Below are positions 1 to 13,000 of a DNA stretch of 64,000 nucleotides, piece by piece (the first letter of the stretch is position 1; each line of letters starts with the position of its first letter). The position numbers were made by a program, and so were the translations under genes. The notes below the pieces were generated by a model. It saw only the letters and a program-made list of their open reading frames with translations, was not told the origin of the DNA and searched no databases. The DNA is taken from contig CM037473.1 in NCBI GenBank assembly GCA_021014325.1, forward strand, positions 21,504,822 to 21,568,821. The letters are read 5' to 3'. This DNA comes from Plazaster borealis. Lineage: Eukaryota > Echinodermata > Asteroidea > Forcipulatida > Labidiasteridae.

Positions 1-1054
1 ACTGATTACATTTGTCAGATCTTACTGTGTTCAGCATGGCTACAGTTTCAGATGAATGAATGGTGTGCCTTTATTCTTGTAGGAGATAAAAGTTTGTGAT
101 TCTGTTGTCCTTGTTGATGGGGACCAACAACTTCTGTGCACACTGCTTTAACTGTTTCTGTCTGCCTTCTTCAGTAGATACAAATTTCTTGTAAACTTTG
201 CTCACAGCAACAATTTTTCTTGTCTGTTTTTCACTTAAGTGGGTTCACTTGACCCAGGTCACAAAGCCGGCCATTTTGTATTTTTACCTTACTTACAACC
301 CCAGGCCTGCAGAGTAGGGCTGGTTGCAACAACAGTCTGGCCCCCGTCTCAGTGTGATTCCATACTGGCCTGATGAAGGTCTAGTGGCTAGACCTTCTGA
401 TGAATATTCATGATGGGGTTATCATTGTTAAGCTTGTTTCATTAATGAAAGATCTTCATTTACTGAAAGTCATAAGCGAGTTTAACATCGATCTACAGTT
501 GAGACAAAAAGTATGACAATGTTCACGTCTTTGATGAAGTTCATACTCTGCTCCAATGTTGTGAGCACCTCTAAAGGTTTTACATCAGTTTTTTTGTAAT
601 AAGTTGACCGATTCCAATCCACAAGTGACAAACTGTAGCTGCACTTGTGCAGTGTCATATCGTGTTCCAGTTGTCTACATTTTGTTATAGGCTTGAAAGT
701 CAGGTGTATTGTTTTCAAAACCCCAAAGATTGAATTTCAGACGTAGCTGGTTCGAATCCTCACTTGACACACTTCACCCATCTGTGTTTTAACAACTGAG
801 CTGTTCCACACTCCACAGAAAGATATCATGGCATTTACAAAGTGCCTTATGCCTTAGGGGGTTACATACAGTACATGTTGTCAACATTGTCAGCATAAAT
901 ATGAATCAGGTTCAAGTCCCTACATGGCGCACTAAAACACAGATAGTAGTATTTGGAGGAATTATCAATTTCGCTGTTCCAATCCACACTATGGTGGTGC
1001 ACTTCGCAATATCCTGTTCACATCCAAGATAAAACACACAATGTTCGACGCCTG
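1..1054 (-). other. Downstream flank of APPBP2, probable 3' UTR
   Basis: The stop codon of the minus-strand APPBP2 gene is at 1057-1055. The first clear poly(A) signal below it on that strand is AATAAA at 75-70 (TTTATT on the plus strand), so a 3' UTR of about 1 kb is possible. The stretch also holds a short perfect palindrome around 374-397 (GAAGGTCTAGTGGCTAGACC...) and two tRNA-box-B-like remnants (about 748-760 and 907-920), probably decayed SINE pieces. I see no second gene. Confidence 0.4.
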
Positions 1055-4000
1055 TCAGTCCTGCTTGAAGAACTTCTGGATGACTTCCTCTGTTGTCATG
1101 TCACTCCTGTAGTTAGCGAGGTAGTCCACGATGTTCACCGGACTCGATGAGCCCTCTCGAAGGAAGTTCCATCGATTGAGTATTTCATTGTAATGGTTCA
1201 TCTTATCAAAGTTGTTGGTGTTAATGTACAGGCGGATCAGGCCGCGATAGTCATACTCTAATCCACTATAGCCAGGTCCAAAAAGCTTCTTTCCTGTTGG
1301 TTGTGAAAATAACCAATCAGTTTCAAATCCAAAATATGGTATAATTTATCAGTTGGCAGTGCAGGGCCCAATTTCATAGAGCTGCTAAGCACAACAATTT
1401 GCTTAGCATAAAATGTCTTCCTTGATAAAAAACAGGATTACATGTACCAACCAAATTTCCACGTGATTTTCAGGATAAGCATACATCAGCTGAATACCAG
1501 TAACAAGCAATATGCAACACATGGAAATTAGGTTGGTAATCCTGTTTTTATCAAGGAAGAAATTTCATGCTAAGCAAATTGTTGTGCTTAGCAGCTCTAT
1601 GAAATTGGGCCAAGGTTGGCTCAGTGGTAGACTGGTCCCCTGTCTTTTATCCGCAAGGATAAAGACAGGCACTGGTCTTACTGGCCCAATGATTTCATTG
1701 GATACAATGATTTCATTGGATAAACGTGCAGTGACGTAAGCTTTCCCTATCTGTGTTATGATTGGTCCGAGGTGATGTAATTTGTCAGCTTGCACTTTCG
1801 ATCGTCTGCAAGCAGTGTGCATAATGCTTAGCAAAGAAAAAATTTGCTTAGCTGAAACAGGTTACCAGCCAAAATATCATGTTCTTTGCGACTGGTTCCC
1901 TGCTAATTTTTGCTAAGCGCCATTTTCTGCTTAACAGCTTTGTGAAGTTGGGCCATGGTGCTGATATAGAGTAGAATACTTACCTATATCTATTGATCTC
2001 AAATACAATGCTTCTGCCTCATCATAGAGCTTCATGTCGTAATTATAGAGCGAGGCAAGATGGCCGACTGAAAGCGCTACCTCGTAATCTTCCTCTCCTA
2101 ACAGTCTCTCCTTAATCGTGATTGCTTTCTTATGCATCTCCTCTGCCTCCTGGAAATGGATGGCAAGAAACTCAATAGCGTTAAAACAGTTAAGCACTGG
2201 ACTAAAATCCGGTGTTGTCAGAGTGTGAGTTCAGGCCCCGGTCATGACACTTGTATCCTGGGGTCCTAGTCATGACACTTGTGTCCTTGAGCAAGACACT
2301 TTAACCATAATCATCCTTCGGATGGGAAGTTAAGTCGTAGGTCCCATTTGTTGTATAATGCACTGAACATTGCACTTATTTGTTAGGAGAAGTGGTTTGC
2401 CTCAGTGTTTGTGGCATGGTTGGCTGCATCAGGGTTCTCCCCAGGTTTTTTCAAAACTGTGGGGCATTCTGGGCAAATATGTTGGGATGTTTTGCCGAAG
2501 TGCGCTGAATTGAAACAATGTCTTCGGAATGTTTTCTACTTGGTGTTTTTCTTGGTTTTCAAAGCCCTACTGTGCAATCTGGAGCATTCTATATGGTTTT
2601 CTCTTTATGCTTTTTGTGAATTACCGTATTAAAAAATAAAATAAAATTTGTTTGCTTATCGGCCGAAATTTGGGCGTATCGACACGCAATTCACGCATAT
2701 TGGCCCGTTATGCTAGCTTGTGCATGGGAAGAACCCTATTTATATTGCACTGCATCACCCTTGTGAACCCTTACACCATGCTATCTGAATGGGTTTCATA
2801 ATTCAAACTTATCTCAGCATACCTGAAGTAAAAATAATGAGCACTTTGAGACACCCGTCAGGTGTAGATAAAGCACGATATACGAACTGCATATTATTTT
2901 TAATGCAGAAGTTAAGGTTTTTTTCCAACACACAAGGTGCCTGTGACAGGCGGTTTTTACTCAAGAAAACCCCAGATTATAAAGGGCTGTATCATAAATA
3001 ATCATGTATACTAGAATTCAATTTTCTTTTACCCTTAAAAATTGTAGACATTAAATGCCCTCTTCCCTTTAAAGTAATCTACAGACTTCATGAAACCTTC
3101 CAGTGGCGTGTCGTGGCCGAGCGGATAAGAACACCGAACTCAAGCTCTGGTGTTTCTGATCAGCAGAGTGTGGGTTCGAATTCCAGTCGTGACACTTGTG
3201 TCCTTAAGCAAGACACTTAACCACATGCTTCGTCCTTTGGATGGGACATTAAGCCGTAGGTCCTGTGTGTTGTGTAATGCACGTAAAAGAACCCAGTGCA
3301 CTTATCGTAAAGAAAAGGGGTTCGCCCCGTTGTTCCTGGTTTGATTGGCTGCATATTGCGCCACAGCACCTTGTAAACCATTACATGGTGCTATGCAAAG
3401 GAATAGGTCTCATACTTCAACACGTAACTCTACTTTACCTTGTAGGAAAAATACTGAGCGCTTTGAGACACCCATCGGCGCTATATAAGAACTGCGTATT
3501 ATTATTATTATTAATCTACAGACTCCATGAAACCTTCCATCCATGGCTTCTTTTGTATTTCAAGTGTAGTAATCTGATAGAACTTTTTGTTTTTAATTTG
3601 ACAACCACCTTACCTTGTATCTTTGCATGGACTGATAGAGTCGTCCAAGGTTTCCGTAGTGCTTTGCCGTCTGGACATTGAATTCACCAAAGGCCGCTTT
3701 GGCCAGGTTAAGGGAGGACAGGTGTAAATCATGAGCCTCTTGGAGCAGCTTAGCCTCAGTGTCTTTATCATGGGAGTCAATGGCAATCTCTTCAAGAATC
3801 AGAGCTGTAGATGGATGCGACAGTTAAACATTCATTTATAAAACGCCAACAGGATGTGGCGTGTCGTGGCAGAGCAGTTAAGAGCACCGGACTCAAGCTC
3901 TGGTGTTTCTGATCAGCAGAGTGTGGGTTTGAGTCCTGGTCTTGACACTTGTGTCCTTGAGCAAGACACTTAACCATTATTGCTTGGTTCTTCGGATGGG

Positions 4001-7000
4001 ATGTAAAGCTGTAGGTCCAATGTGTTGTGTAATGCACAAAAAAGAACCCAGTAACGAAAAGGGGTCTGCCCCAATGTTTCTGGCAGTGGCTGCCGAGTGC
4101 GCTGCAGCACCCTGTAAACTCTTATAAGGTGCTACATGAATGGGTCTCAAAATTCATAAAAACTTCAAAACCTATTTTAAAAAGTGTATCTCTTTGTTCA
4201 AGTGCCTTGAATACGTATGCTATATACGAATCAAGTATTATTATTATTATTACACCATTTGTTTTTGGACGAGTACATTCATTCATGGCATTTGTGCCCT
4301 TGGGCTAGACTTTGCTCTGTTCTTCGGTTGGGACATAAAGCCGTAGGTCCTGTGTGCTATGTAATACCCATGAAAAGAACCCATTACATCATTAAGATGT
4401 GTGGGTGGTTGGGTTGGTGTAGTGGTATTTTTCCTCGCCTTCCACCTCTAGGACCCCGGTTCGAATCCCACCAGGGCACTATGTGGATTAGGTTTTTTAA
4501 TCCCTACCTGACTGTGTGGGTTTTCCTTGGAGTATTTCTCTGGGGTTTTCCTCCCACATCTACAACTGAAATTTCCTTTTTTGTTTTCTTTCAATTGGGT
4601 TCTTGGCTAGTATAGTGATTAAGTTCGCTTTTCTGAGAGTCCTTGGCTTCACAACCAGAATTTAAAAAGTGAAATGAAATGAAGAGAAGGGGCTTGCTCT
4701 GGTGTTTCTGGCATGTTACAGGGTGCTGTATAAATAGCTTTATTCACTAAAACATAGCTCTTTTCACCCATTGTAAAAAATAAGAGCGCTTTGAGATGTC
4801 TGTCAGGTGTGATAAAGTGCTATATATAATAAACACAAATTTGTATTATTGTTTACATATTTATTGATGTTGTCTAAACTTGGCAAGCTTTACTGACCTT
4901 TGACTCTTCTCGATGATGCTAACAATAGATGATTTTCTGGTAGAATCTGTGTGATGATGGAGATAGCTTTTTCTGCATGCTCTCTGTAATGTCAACATAG
5001 AATGTTTCACTGGATTTGTTTGTACATTGTCAATTGTTTCACACTAAGACTATATGATTCTGTAGATGCTAGCATAGTCTGATTGCTGATACATGTTAAA
5101 GGGGGCCATTCTGTTTACATTGCAGTGTCTATTTGTATAGGTGGCGCTTAGTGCATCGAACTCAAGTTCTGGTTGCTGAGTGATCAGGGTGTGGGTTTGA
5201 ATCCCGGTCATGACACTTGTGACCTTGAGCAAGACACTCAACCATATTTGCTTCTCATCACCCAGGAGTAAATGGGTACCTTTTGAGGGCAGAGATGGTT
5301 CTTGTGATTGATTTAGCTTGGTGCGCTACATACTTGGCAGCACAGGCTGTATACTCCAAAGGGAGCTGAGATGGTTTAAGGAATGAAATATATGGTCCAG
5401 TGACCAGGGGTAATAATGTTCAAAGCGCAATGATCATTCTTTGGAATTGCACAATATAAGAGTTGATATTATAATAGGTTAGAACCAACATTCCTTGCTA
5501 TCATCATCAAGTGCATTTTATCTTGAACATTTTGTTTAACGGTGTGGCCATGTATGGCCATCTTTTGTCCACACTTTGTATGTAATGCTTAAATACACAC
5601 ACATTTGTCTACCTGGTAAATCAAGGACTTCTCATTGTTCTCCCACTGTTTTTGAGGACGTCCTCGCTCTGTCAAAACATTCGGATCCCTTTTGTTAAAG
5701 TTCCCCGTTTCAACAGGTAGACACCCCTACCCCTGGTGAATGTTCTCACTGTTTGGACTTCATTTTTCTTCGCAACATCTTGAATGGTTTTGTACACAAA
5801 ATCAAACCTAGGACATCCTCTGTCTGTCAAACCACCTGAATCCTTTTTTGTGAAAGTCCTCGGTGTCAAGGGGTTAGCAAACTAACACACAACCCCATCT
5901 AGATTGCATGGTTAATCAAGGATTTCTCTTTGTTATCCCATTGGAATTAGCGTTATCTAGCGACGTCATCAATTGAGGGCGTCCTAGGACTGTCAAACCA
6001 CATGGATTACTTTAGTCCATGGTTTCAACGGGTAGACATTCTCCCCTAATACAAAATGTTGATTGGAATGGAATGGTGCTTCGTATGATTTAGGATCTGC
6101 CAGACATTTGCTTGTGGCTTTTGAGGGTCACCCACCGTGCGTCGTCGAATTTTCCAGAGCTGTACTGGTGGACGTAGGAGGCGTATGCGAGATCCTCATG
6201 AGCGATTGCAACGTGGAGATTACGCCCTCCAAATGCTGATAACCTGATGTCTAAAGCTTGCTGTAAAATGAAAAACAATATCTAAGTCAGGAATTTGACA
6301 AATTTTCTCTTTTTGATCAATTGCCTAGACTTGTTTTATGGTGTTTGGGAGACTGCAGCATACATATTTTCTTGTGAAAATCGAAAGCACAAAGTTTAAG
6401 TGTATTTTTCTCAAGAATTTGACTCCCTCCACCCCGATATGGAGATGCATCTTATTTCTTTCTATTGGTAGATATTCTTTTGTACACCTTCTATGGCCAC
6501 CCCCCATCCCTACATGTTTATCGTTGATGAGTAAGAGTGCTCTATGACTGTATTTATTGTATTGTATTGTAATTATTGTATCCCCTTTCTATGAGCAATT
6601 CTAAATGGCATATAATATGTTCACAATACATTACATCGTTCTCCATGCTAAATGCTCCTATTTTTTAGCGTCACAGTATCGCCCCCTAAACTCGTACCTG
6701 GTAAACCACAGTTGATTGTGAGATGGAATCAATGTTCAAGAGATAAAAGCCAAAGTCCAGTAGAATGTCGGAATATTTAGGATGTCTCGTGCCAAAGTTC
6801 TCCCTGAAAATGAATAAGAGTGAACACGATTTTTAAACAAAAGTTATAAAATCCGTTGTAAACGTACATTCAAAACCAATCATAAAAAGTACGTGCATGT
6901 CTGTACATGTAAAAGTATTTCTTTGAAAGGTTTAAAAAACTTTTGAATTTAGTTAGTTCTTGGGAGTTTTGCGGCCACAAAAGGGCAGTATCTTATAAGT

Positions 7001-10000
7001 TGTGTTTTGGTGTTAAATCCTATAGGTTGGAAATAGATGTTGGAAGAAAGGTTATTCATGTTGGCAAAAACAAGAACAATTCTTCAAATATTTACTTAGG
7101 CTACACTGCGTTTTAGTTTTTTGAAAATGTTTACAGAAAATGTGACCTAGGAGTTAAATGGGTTTAACAAAACAATTAAAAACATCAAAATCACACAAAC
7201 CCTCTGTTTTAGAGTGATTGTGATCATTTTGTTATTCTTTATTTCATATTTTGCAATGTCCCCCCCCCCAAAAAAAAAAACCCCCAACCTCACACCCCCA
7301 CCAAAAAAGGATTTCAGCTTCATAAAGACCATTTAGGACTCACCTTACAAGAAAAATAGCATGTTTAATAAGGAGCTCTGCTTTCTTGAATTCCCGTTTG
7401 ACGACACAAACTTTGGCTGCCTGTCGCAGAATGTGAACTGAACATCGGACTGGCACACTGCTGTTGACATTTTTGAGAGCTAGGACGCAGTGCTTGTAAG
7501 CCTGGTTGGAAAGAAGGAAGTAATGTTAGTACGGGGTACTAGACCTGTCATATATTGTGGTGCAGCCATCTTTTTGAATTTAAAGGGATTGTATACGTTT
7601 GGTAATTGGAACCCACTGTTTGTTTCAATCCTATATAGTTGTAGATATATACCATAAAACTAACCTGTGAAAATTTCATTTGAAAAGGTGGTAGCGTTTT
7701 TGACATATTGCCAAATATTTTGAATGGGAAGAATAATCTGCAATTGGAATACACAATCTGAGAAATGTAGATTCAAATTTTTGGGGGATAAAAAGTGATA
7801 TATTTTTCTATAACCACAGTACTTCAAAGTGAAAAGTTTCTTAAAATGCATTCAATACTAACCAAAGCTGCTGTACTTCTTACCAAGTAAGTTTTTATTG
7901 CCATTCATTTTCAGAGTCATTACCAAACGTATACAGACCCTTTAAGTCAATGTAACCATAGTGAGGTTGGAAGGAAAAATAGGCTGGCCCTTATACTGAG
8001 TTGTGGTCTTAAACATGCACTGTAGTCTAGTTTCTGTACACGTTTCTTGATTAATGTTTACAATGCTCAAAGGAAAAAGTTACAACAAAGTGAAAACAAT
8101 TTACCTCAAAAACTGAAAACCTCAACTGAGAACGACGAGCACCTATTCTGATGGACATTGTTGATAAACAGATGCAACTATAACATTACACACTTCTTCT
8201 ATGTACATTCAATCTACCATCAACAACCAGTCAGTTGTGTGGTTGAATAATGATCAATGATCAATAAACTTGCACCACTACAGGCCTTGATCTTTTTCCC
8301 TCCCCTTACTAGCCCAGGGCTTGTGGGCTTATCAGCTCTACACATCTGATAAAGGCCACATAAAAATAAAAAAATGTTGATCGTCCTTTTTTGATGGGAA
8401 GAGGGGGAGGGAGGGCGTTTTTTTTTGGTTTTTTTGGTGTTTTTTTTGACATGGCAAAATATGAAATAAAAAATAAAAATATCATCATAATCACTATAAT
8501 ACAAAGGGTTTGTGTGATTTTGATGTTTTAATTGTTTTGTTAAACCCTTTCAAATCCTAGATAACATTTCCTGTAAAAATTTTCAAAAAACTAAAACGCA
8601 GCCTAAGTAAATATTTGAAGAATTGTTCTTGTTTTGCCAACATGAATAACCTTTCTTCAATCATCTATTTCCGACCTATGGATTTAAAAAAATTATCAGC
8701 TGAAAAATCTGGGAGCCAAATTTGACTGAAAAGATCATTAAAAATACCGTTTTTTATGAAAAAAAAAAAAAAAAAAAAAAAAAAGGGTCGGGGGCGTTTT
8801 GTAGGGTCGGACGGGGACGATCAACAACTTTTTTTTATTTATGTGGCCAAACCTAGACAAGTTTCAACCTGTGGGATTGTGTTTTGTATGTGATGTTTTC
8901 ATGTGATACACACAGCCAAGTTGTTCATTTTGGACTAGAATGCAAGTTTACCTAAGAAGCAAGATTGACTAGCCTACAGCACTATGGTGTAGTGTTTTGT
9001 ATGCTGGGCTATTGACTAAATCCAGCCTACTCTTGGTGCAAGATGTTCTTACGTTATTGTTAGTGACTCAACACTGCATACACGGCGCAACAATTTCACC
9101 GATAGAGGGCGTTCGCTAGAAGCTACAAACCAGTCAGTAGGAACGTCTTGGGAATCTTGTTAAACTGCCTGGAAACTTTGCTGTGATAGATTTTGTGCTT
9201 TGAGAACTTGTCTTGCTATTTATTCTACTGCCGCAGAGCAGATTTCAGAATTCGGGAGACTATTCTACTCCGAAATCTACTCCGCGACAGTAGAATAGTC
9301 TCCCGAATTTCGAAATCTACTCTGCAGCAGTAGAATAAATAGCAAGACAAGTTCTCAAAGAACTAAATCTACACAGCTAAGTAGATATACATATGGTGTT
9401 ACCGAAAACAGATTACACATTGATACCTCACCATGCAATGCCTCAAATCCCATTTCTGAACAACAACTTCTTGCACCAAGACTAAACCCGGTTCAAAGAT
9501 GTCACAGCTCTGTTTTCGCTGCGAATGTTTGCAGGAGTTGCCCACAGCTCAACTCCTGTGAACTGTTCGTTGCGAATTTGTGTTGTCAACATTCGTATCG
9601 CATTCGCATTCGCAGGAAGTATGAACCAAGCTTTAATCCAGCCCTGTACTAGGAGGATATTAAGAAACATCCATACCTCATCATACTGGCTTTTTGCAAA
9701 CAGCAGAGCACACATCTCGCCATGTAGGGCAGCAACGTTTAGTTGTTTCTTCTCTTCCTGTAGACTGTCAATGATACTCATGGCTTTATTGTAGGATTCC
9801 TCGGCTTGAGCGTATCTACAGTTGGCATTCCGTACATGAATCAACCTGCACAATGGAATACAAATAATAATAGAATCCATCTCAACTCCTTAACCCATAC
9901 AGTGCCGGCCGCGTGTTGCTAATTCTGTATCCACAGGCCGGTCACTTCTTTAAGAAAGTAAGGGAACGTTGGCGGCCTGTGGATGGATATTCAGTATGGC

Positions 10001-13000
10001 GTTTCAGAATGTCGGCGGCACTCGAAGGGTAGAGGGTAAGGTAGCCTGGACACCTGACGTCACACTTCGAGGCTCGAGAATAAAGTGTATTACTCATTGC
10101 GGATAAAAACAGGGGACCAGTCTAAAGTCAATCTGGACGTATGGGAATGTTGGCGGCCTGCGGATTAATAATCAGCATGACGTTTCAGAACGTTGGTGGC
10201 GCTCGAATGCGGCAACGGCACTGAGTGCACTTGTTTGTAATTATTCACATCAGCAATAGGTACCAATAAAGAAAAAACACTCCCGGGCGGTGAGAAGCAT
10301 TTATGGTTCATATGCAAACTACACTGAAATGAATATAGGGGTTTATAAACTCACATTGTACAGCATTCATATGCCATGAGTTGATGTGCCTCATCATCAT
10401 GAAGCATACACAGTCTAAAGCAAGCGTCTATCACCTTCTCTGCTTCGTAGTACCACCCTGCCTCAGACAGGAACCCTCCTACAAGGATACAGAAGGACTG
10501 GTAAAACATCTCTACTTTACACTTAATAAGAAGGACTAGCAAAACATCTCTAACTTACACAATACACAGCAAGATTAACTTTGTTTGTGCACATTTTGGG
10601 TAGACAATTAAATTGTATCCACTAATAACTTAGTACTGCGTGTTTTTTCTCTTGTGAATCCTCATTTTAATAATTCAAAACTACACCAGGTTGCTTTTAG
10701 AATTAGAAATCATGTACAATATATGAATCTTGTGAAAGCCCTTGTGCCTTAGCTAAATGCCTACAGAGTAAAATCCTTGTAACTCTACTTTGATGAAACA
10801 GACTTGAATTAGACTTGATCAATTAAATCATTCACCAATCACAACGGCAAACAAGCACCCAGAAGCCCAACACAAGTTGGACATGTTAAAATCCCATTAC
10901 AAAATGTACGCAAGCTTCCACCATTTGGATGCTGCATGGTGTCTTTTGTGTGTGATGCGGTGGTGAGCAAACCACATGTGTCGTTTGTGCTACCCATGTG
11001 GGCCCCGTTGTGATAGACAGTTGCTATGATGGGTGGAGTTTATTATAATTCATGCAGATTGACAGACAGCCTTTTTACCCAATGAAATCGCAAGTTGAAT
11101 GGCCTTTTCCATACTGCTAGTTTGGTCAATGCTTAGGTGTGTTGCCTGTGTAGCGTAGGAATCGGCTAACACAGAGGCCACTTTGACCCCGTGATCCATC
11201 AGAGCTTGTAGACAGTGGTGAAGAAGATGCCTGTAAAACAGAATCAACCCAAAAAAGAAAATCAAACTTTGAGTTACACTTATCGCTAAGAGAAGGGGTT
11301 TGCCCTGGTGTTTCTGGCAATGGCTGCTGAGTGCGCTGCAGAACTTTGTAAACCCTGATAACTGCTATAAAATCGGTCTCATAATTCACAAAAACTTAAA
11401 TTCAAAACCTGTCTTAAAAAGTGTTTCTCTTTGTTCGAGCACCTTATTGGTGGATACGTGCACTATATAAGACTCCAATATTATCATTATTATTATTATA
11501 AATTATCTAATGCATGACAAGTTCATCCCACATGTATGTAAAATAAAACTTTGCAGAGAAGAATCCAAATCCAAAGACCGTACACTACTGATAGAGGTTT
11601 AAAGAACACTTTTAGTTTTAGTTTAGTCATGTTCCATCTGCACAAATAGGCGTTGGCTTCTAACCCTCCTACTGTCTGACTATTCAACATCAGGGCTGGA
11701 TATTTATACTGGACCACAGGCCCGAGGCCAGTGATTTCAGCACCTAGCCAGTAAGTTCATGACTGGACCAGTTCGGCTGTCTTGTGTTTTTTCTTCAAAT
11801 GTTGACTTTCAGTCTGATAAAAATCTTTCAATTCTGTTGAGTATTGAAGAATACTTACCCATAACACAATCTAGATAAATCTTCTCTCAGCGCTTGTTCA
11901 AATTAAACAGTTTAAATCTTTTCTTATGACTGGTCTTGTAAAAAACATCTGGTCCAGTAAACATTTTGAGCTTCCAACCCCTTTAGTCTTGTGGATTTTC
12001 CCCCCAAATTCGAGCCCAGAATATCATCTACACGGTTTTAAATGATGCACTATGCAGCCTGCTAGATGATATCATGTGGGAAAGTATATAGATCTATACA
12101 CAGGCCTGTGAGTGGACCCTTAAAAAAAGAGCTGAAATGATGTAAGAATGATCGTGTAACGTCAAGTGAGCGCGCATCACGCATTTACGCTGGTCGAATT
12201 GGGGCACCCCAATGATCCAGTAACTAGGCAGTAACTGCAAAAAAAGGAAAAAGCGGATATCCGCTTTAAAGCGGAGATCTCAGAGGTCTGTATAAAGTAC
12301 ACACAGTATTCAGTTCAATCGTTTGCGATTGACGCTGCTAAGTACATGGTTCGAACTGGCCTCTCCTTACCGACCCTGCTCTGTGGTCTAGTGATAACCA
12401 GATATCTGCTCTAGAATACAGGGGGTCACGGATTTGAATCTCACTTGAGTAGCCTGGGTATATATTTTACACAAAACTCAGAACGCAGTGAGTACACAGT
12501 GCTATCAGACACCAGTATTTAAGTATAAAACCAAAACAGTAAACAGACAGTTCTGTGCACAGGGCCAGGGGACTTTCTGTTCTACCATGTACACAATTCA
12601 GACAGCATTCACGTTAGACCAAAGTTTGATTTCTCGGACTGGAACCTTCCATGTGGATTCGGTTTTCAGTCTCTACATGACTCCCTATATTTGGGGTTTT
12701 TGTTTCATGTCTTTTGCGCCTAGAACGTACTTGACTTTTGAGCCGCTCCGTTAGTGAGCTCACAAGCAAGAAAGTAGGTTTACAAAATTAAACTTGTGGC
12801 TTGGAAGAACTAGGCTTTCTCTTTTCTACTTCTACTTTTTTTTTCATGGTCTTCTTTAAAAAATGTTTGTGCCAAGTTTCCATCAGGATGCTTTGCCAAC
12901 TACAAGTATGTAATTCAGATTTAGATTCAGAGTGGTTCTGAATGGTTAGGGAGCATCTCAAAAAAATGGAACAGTAGGAAAGTTGTAATTGGATTGGATG

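Noticed and set aside
3076..3539. CRISPR-like direct repeats
   Set aside because: Only two copies of the 27-base repeat, flanking a SINE: a target-site duplication in a eukaryote.
3265..3681. 138-codon frame
   Set aside because: Runs through an S1 SINE and its target duplication.
4405..4480. tRNA gene call on box A/B
   Set aside because: Conserved body and A-rich tail across four copies show S2 SINEs; no proper acceptor stem.
7263..7310. Functional element in the poly-C/poly-A run
   Set aside because: Low-complexity homopolymers next to an inverted-repeat arm; nothing specific.
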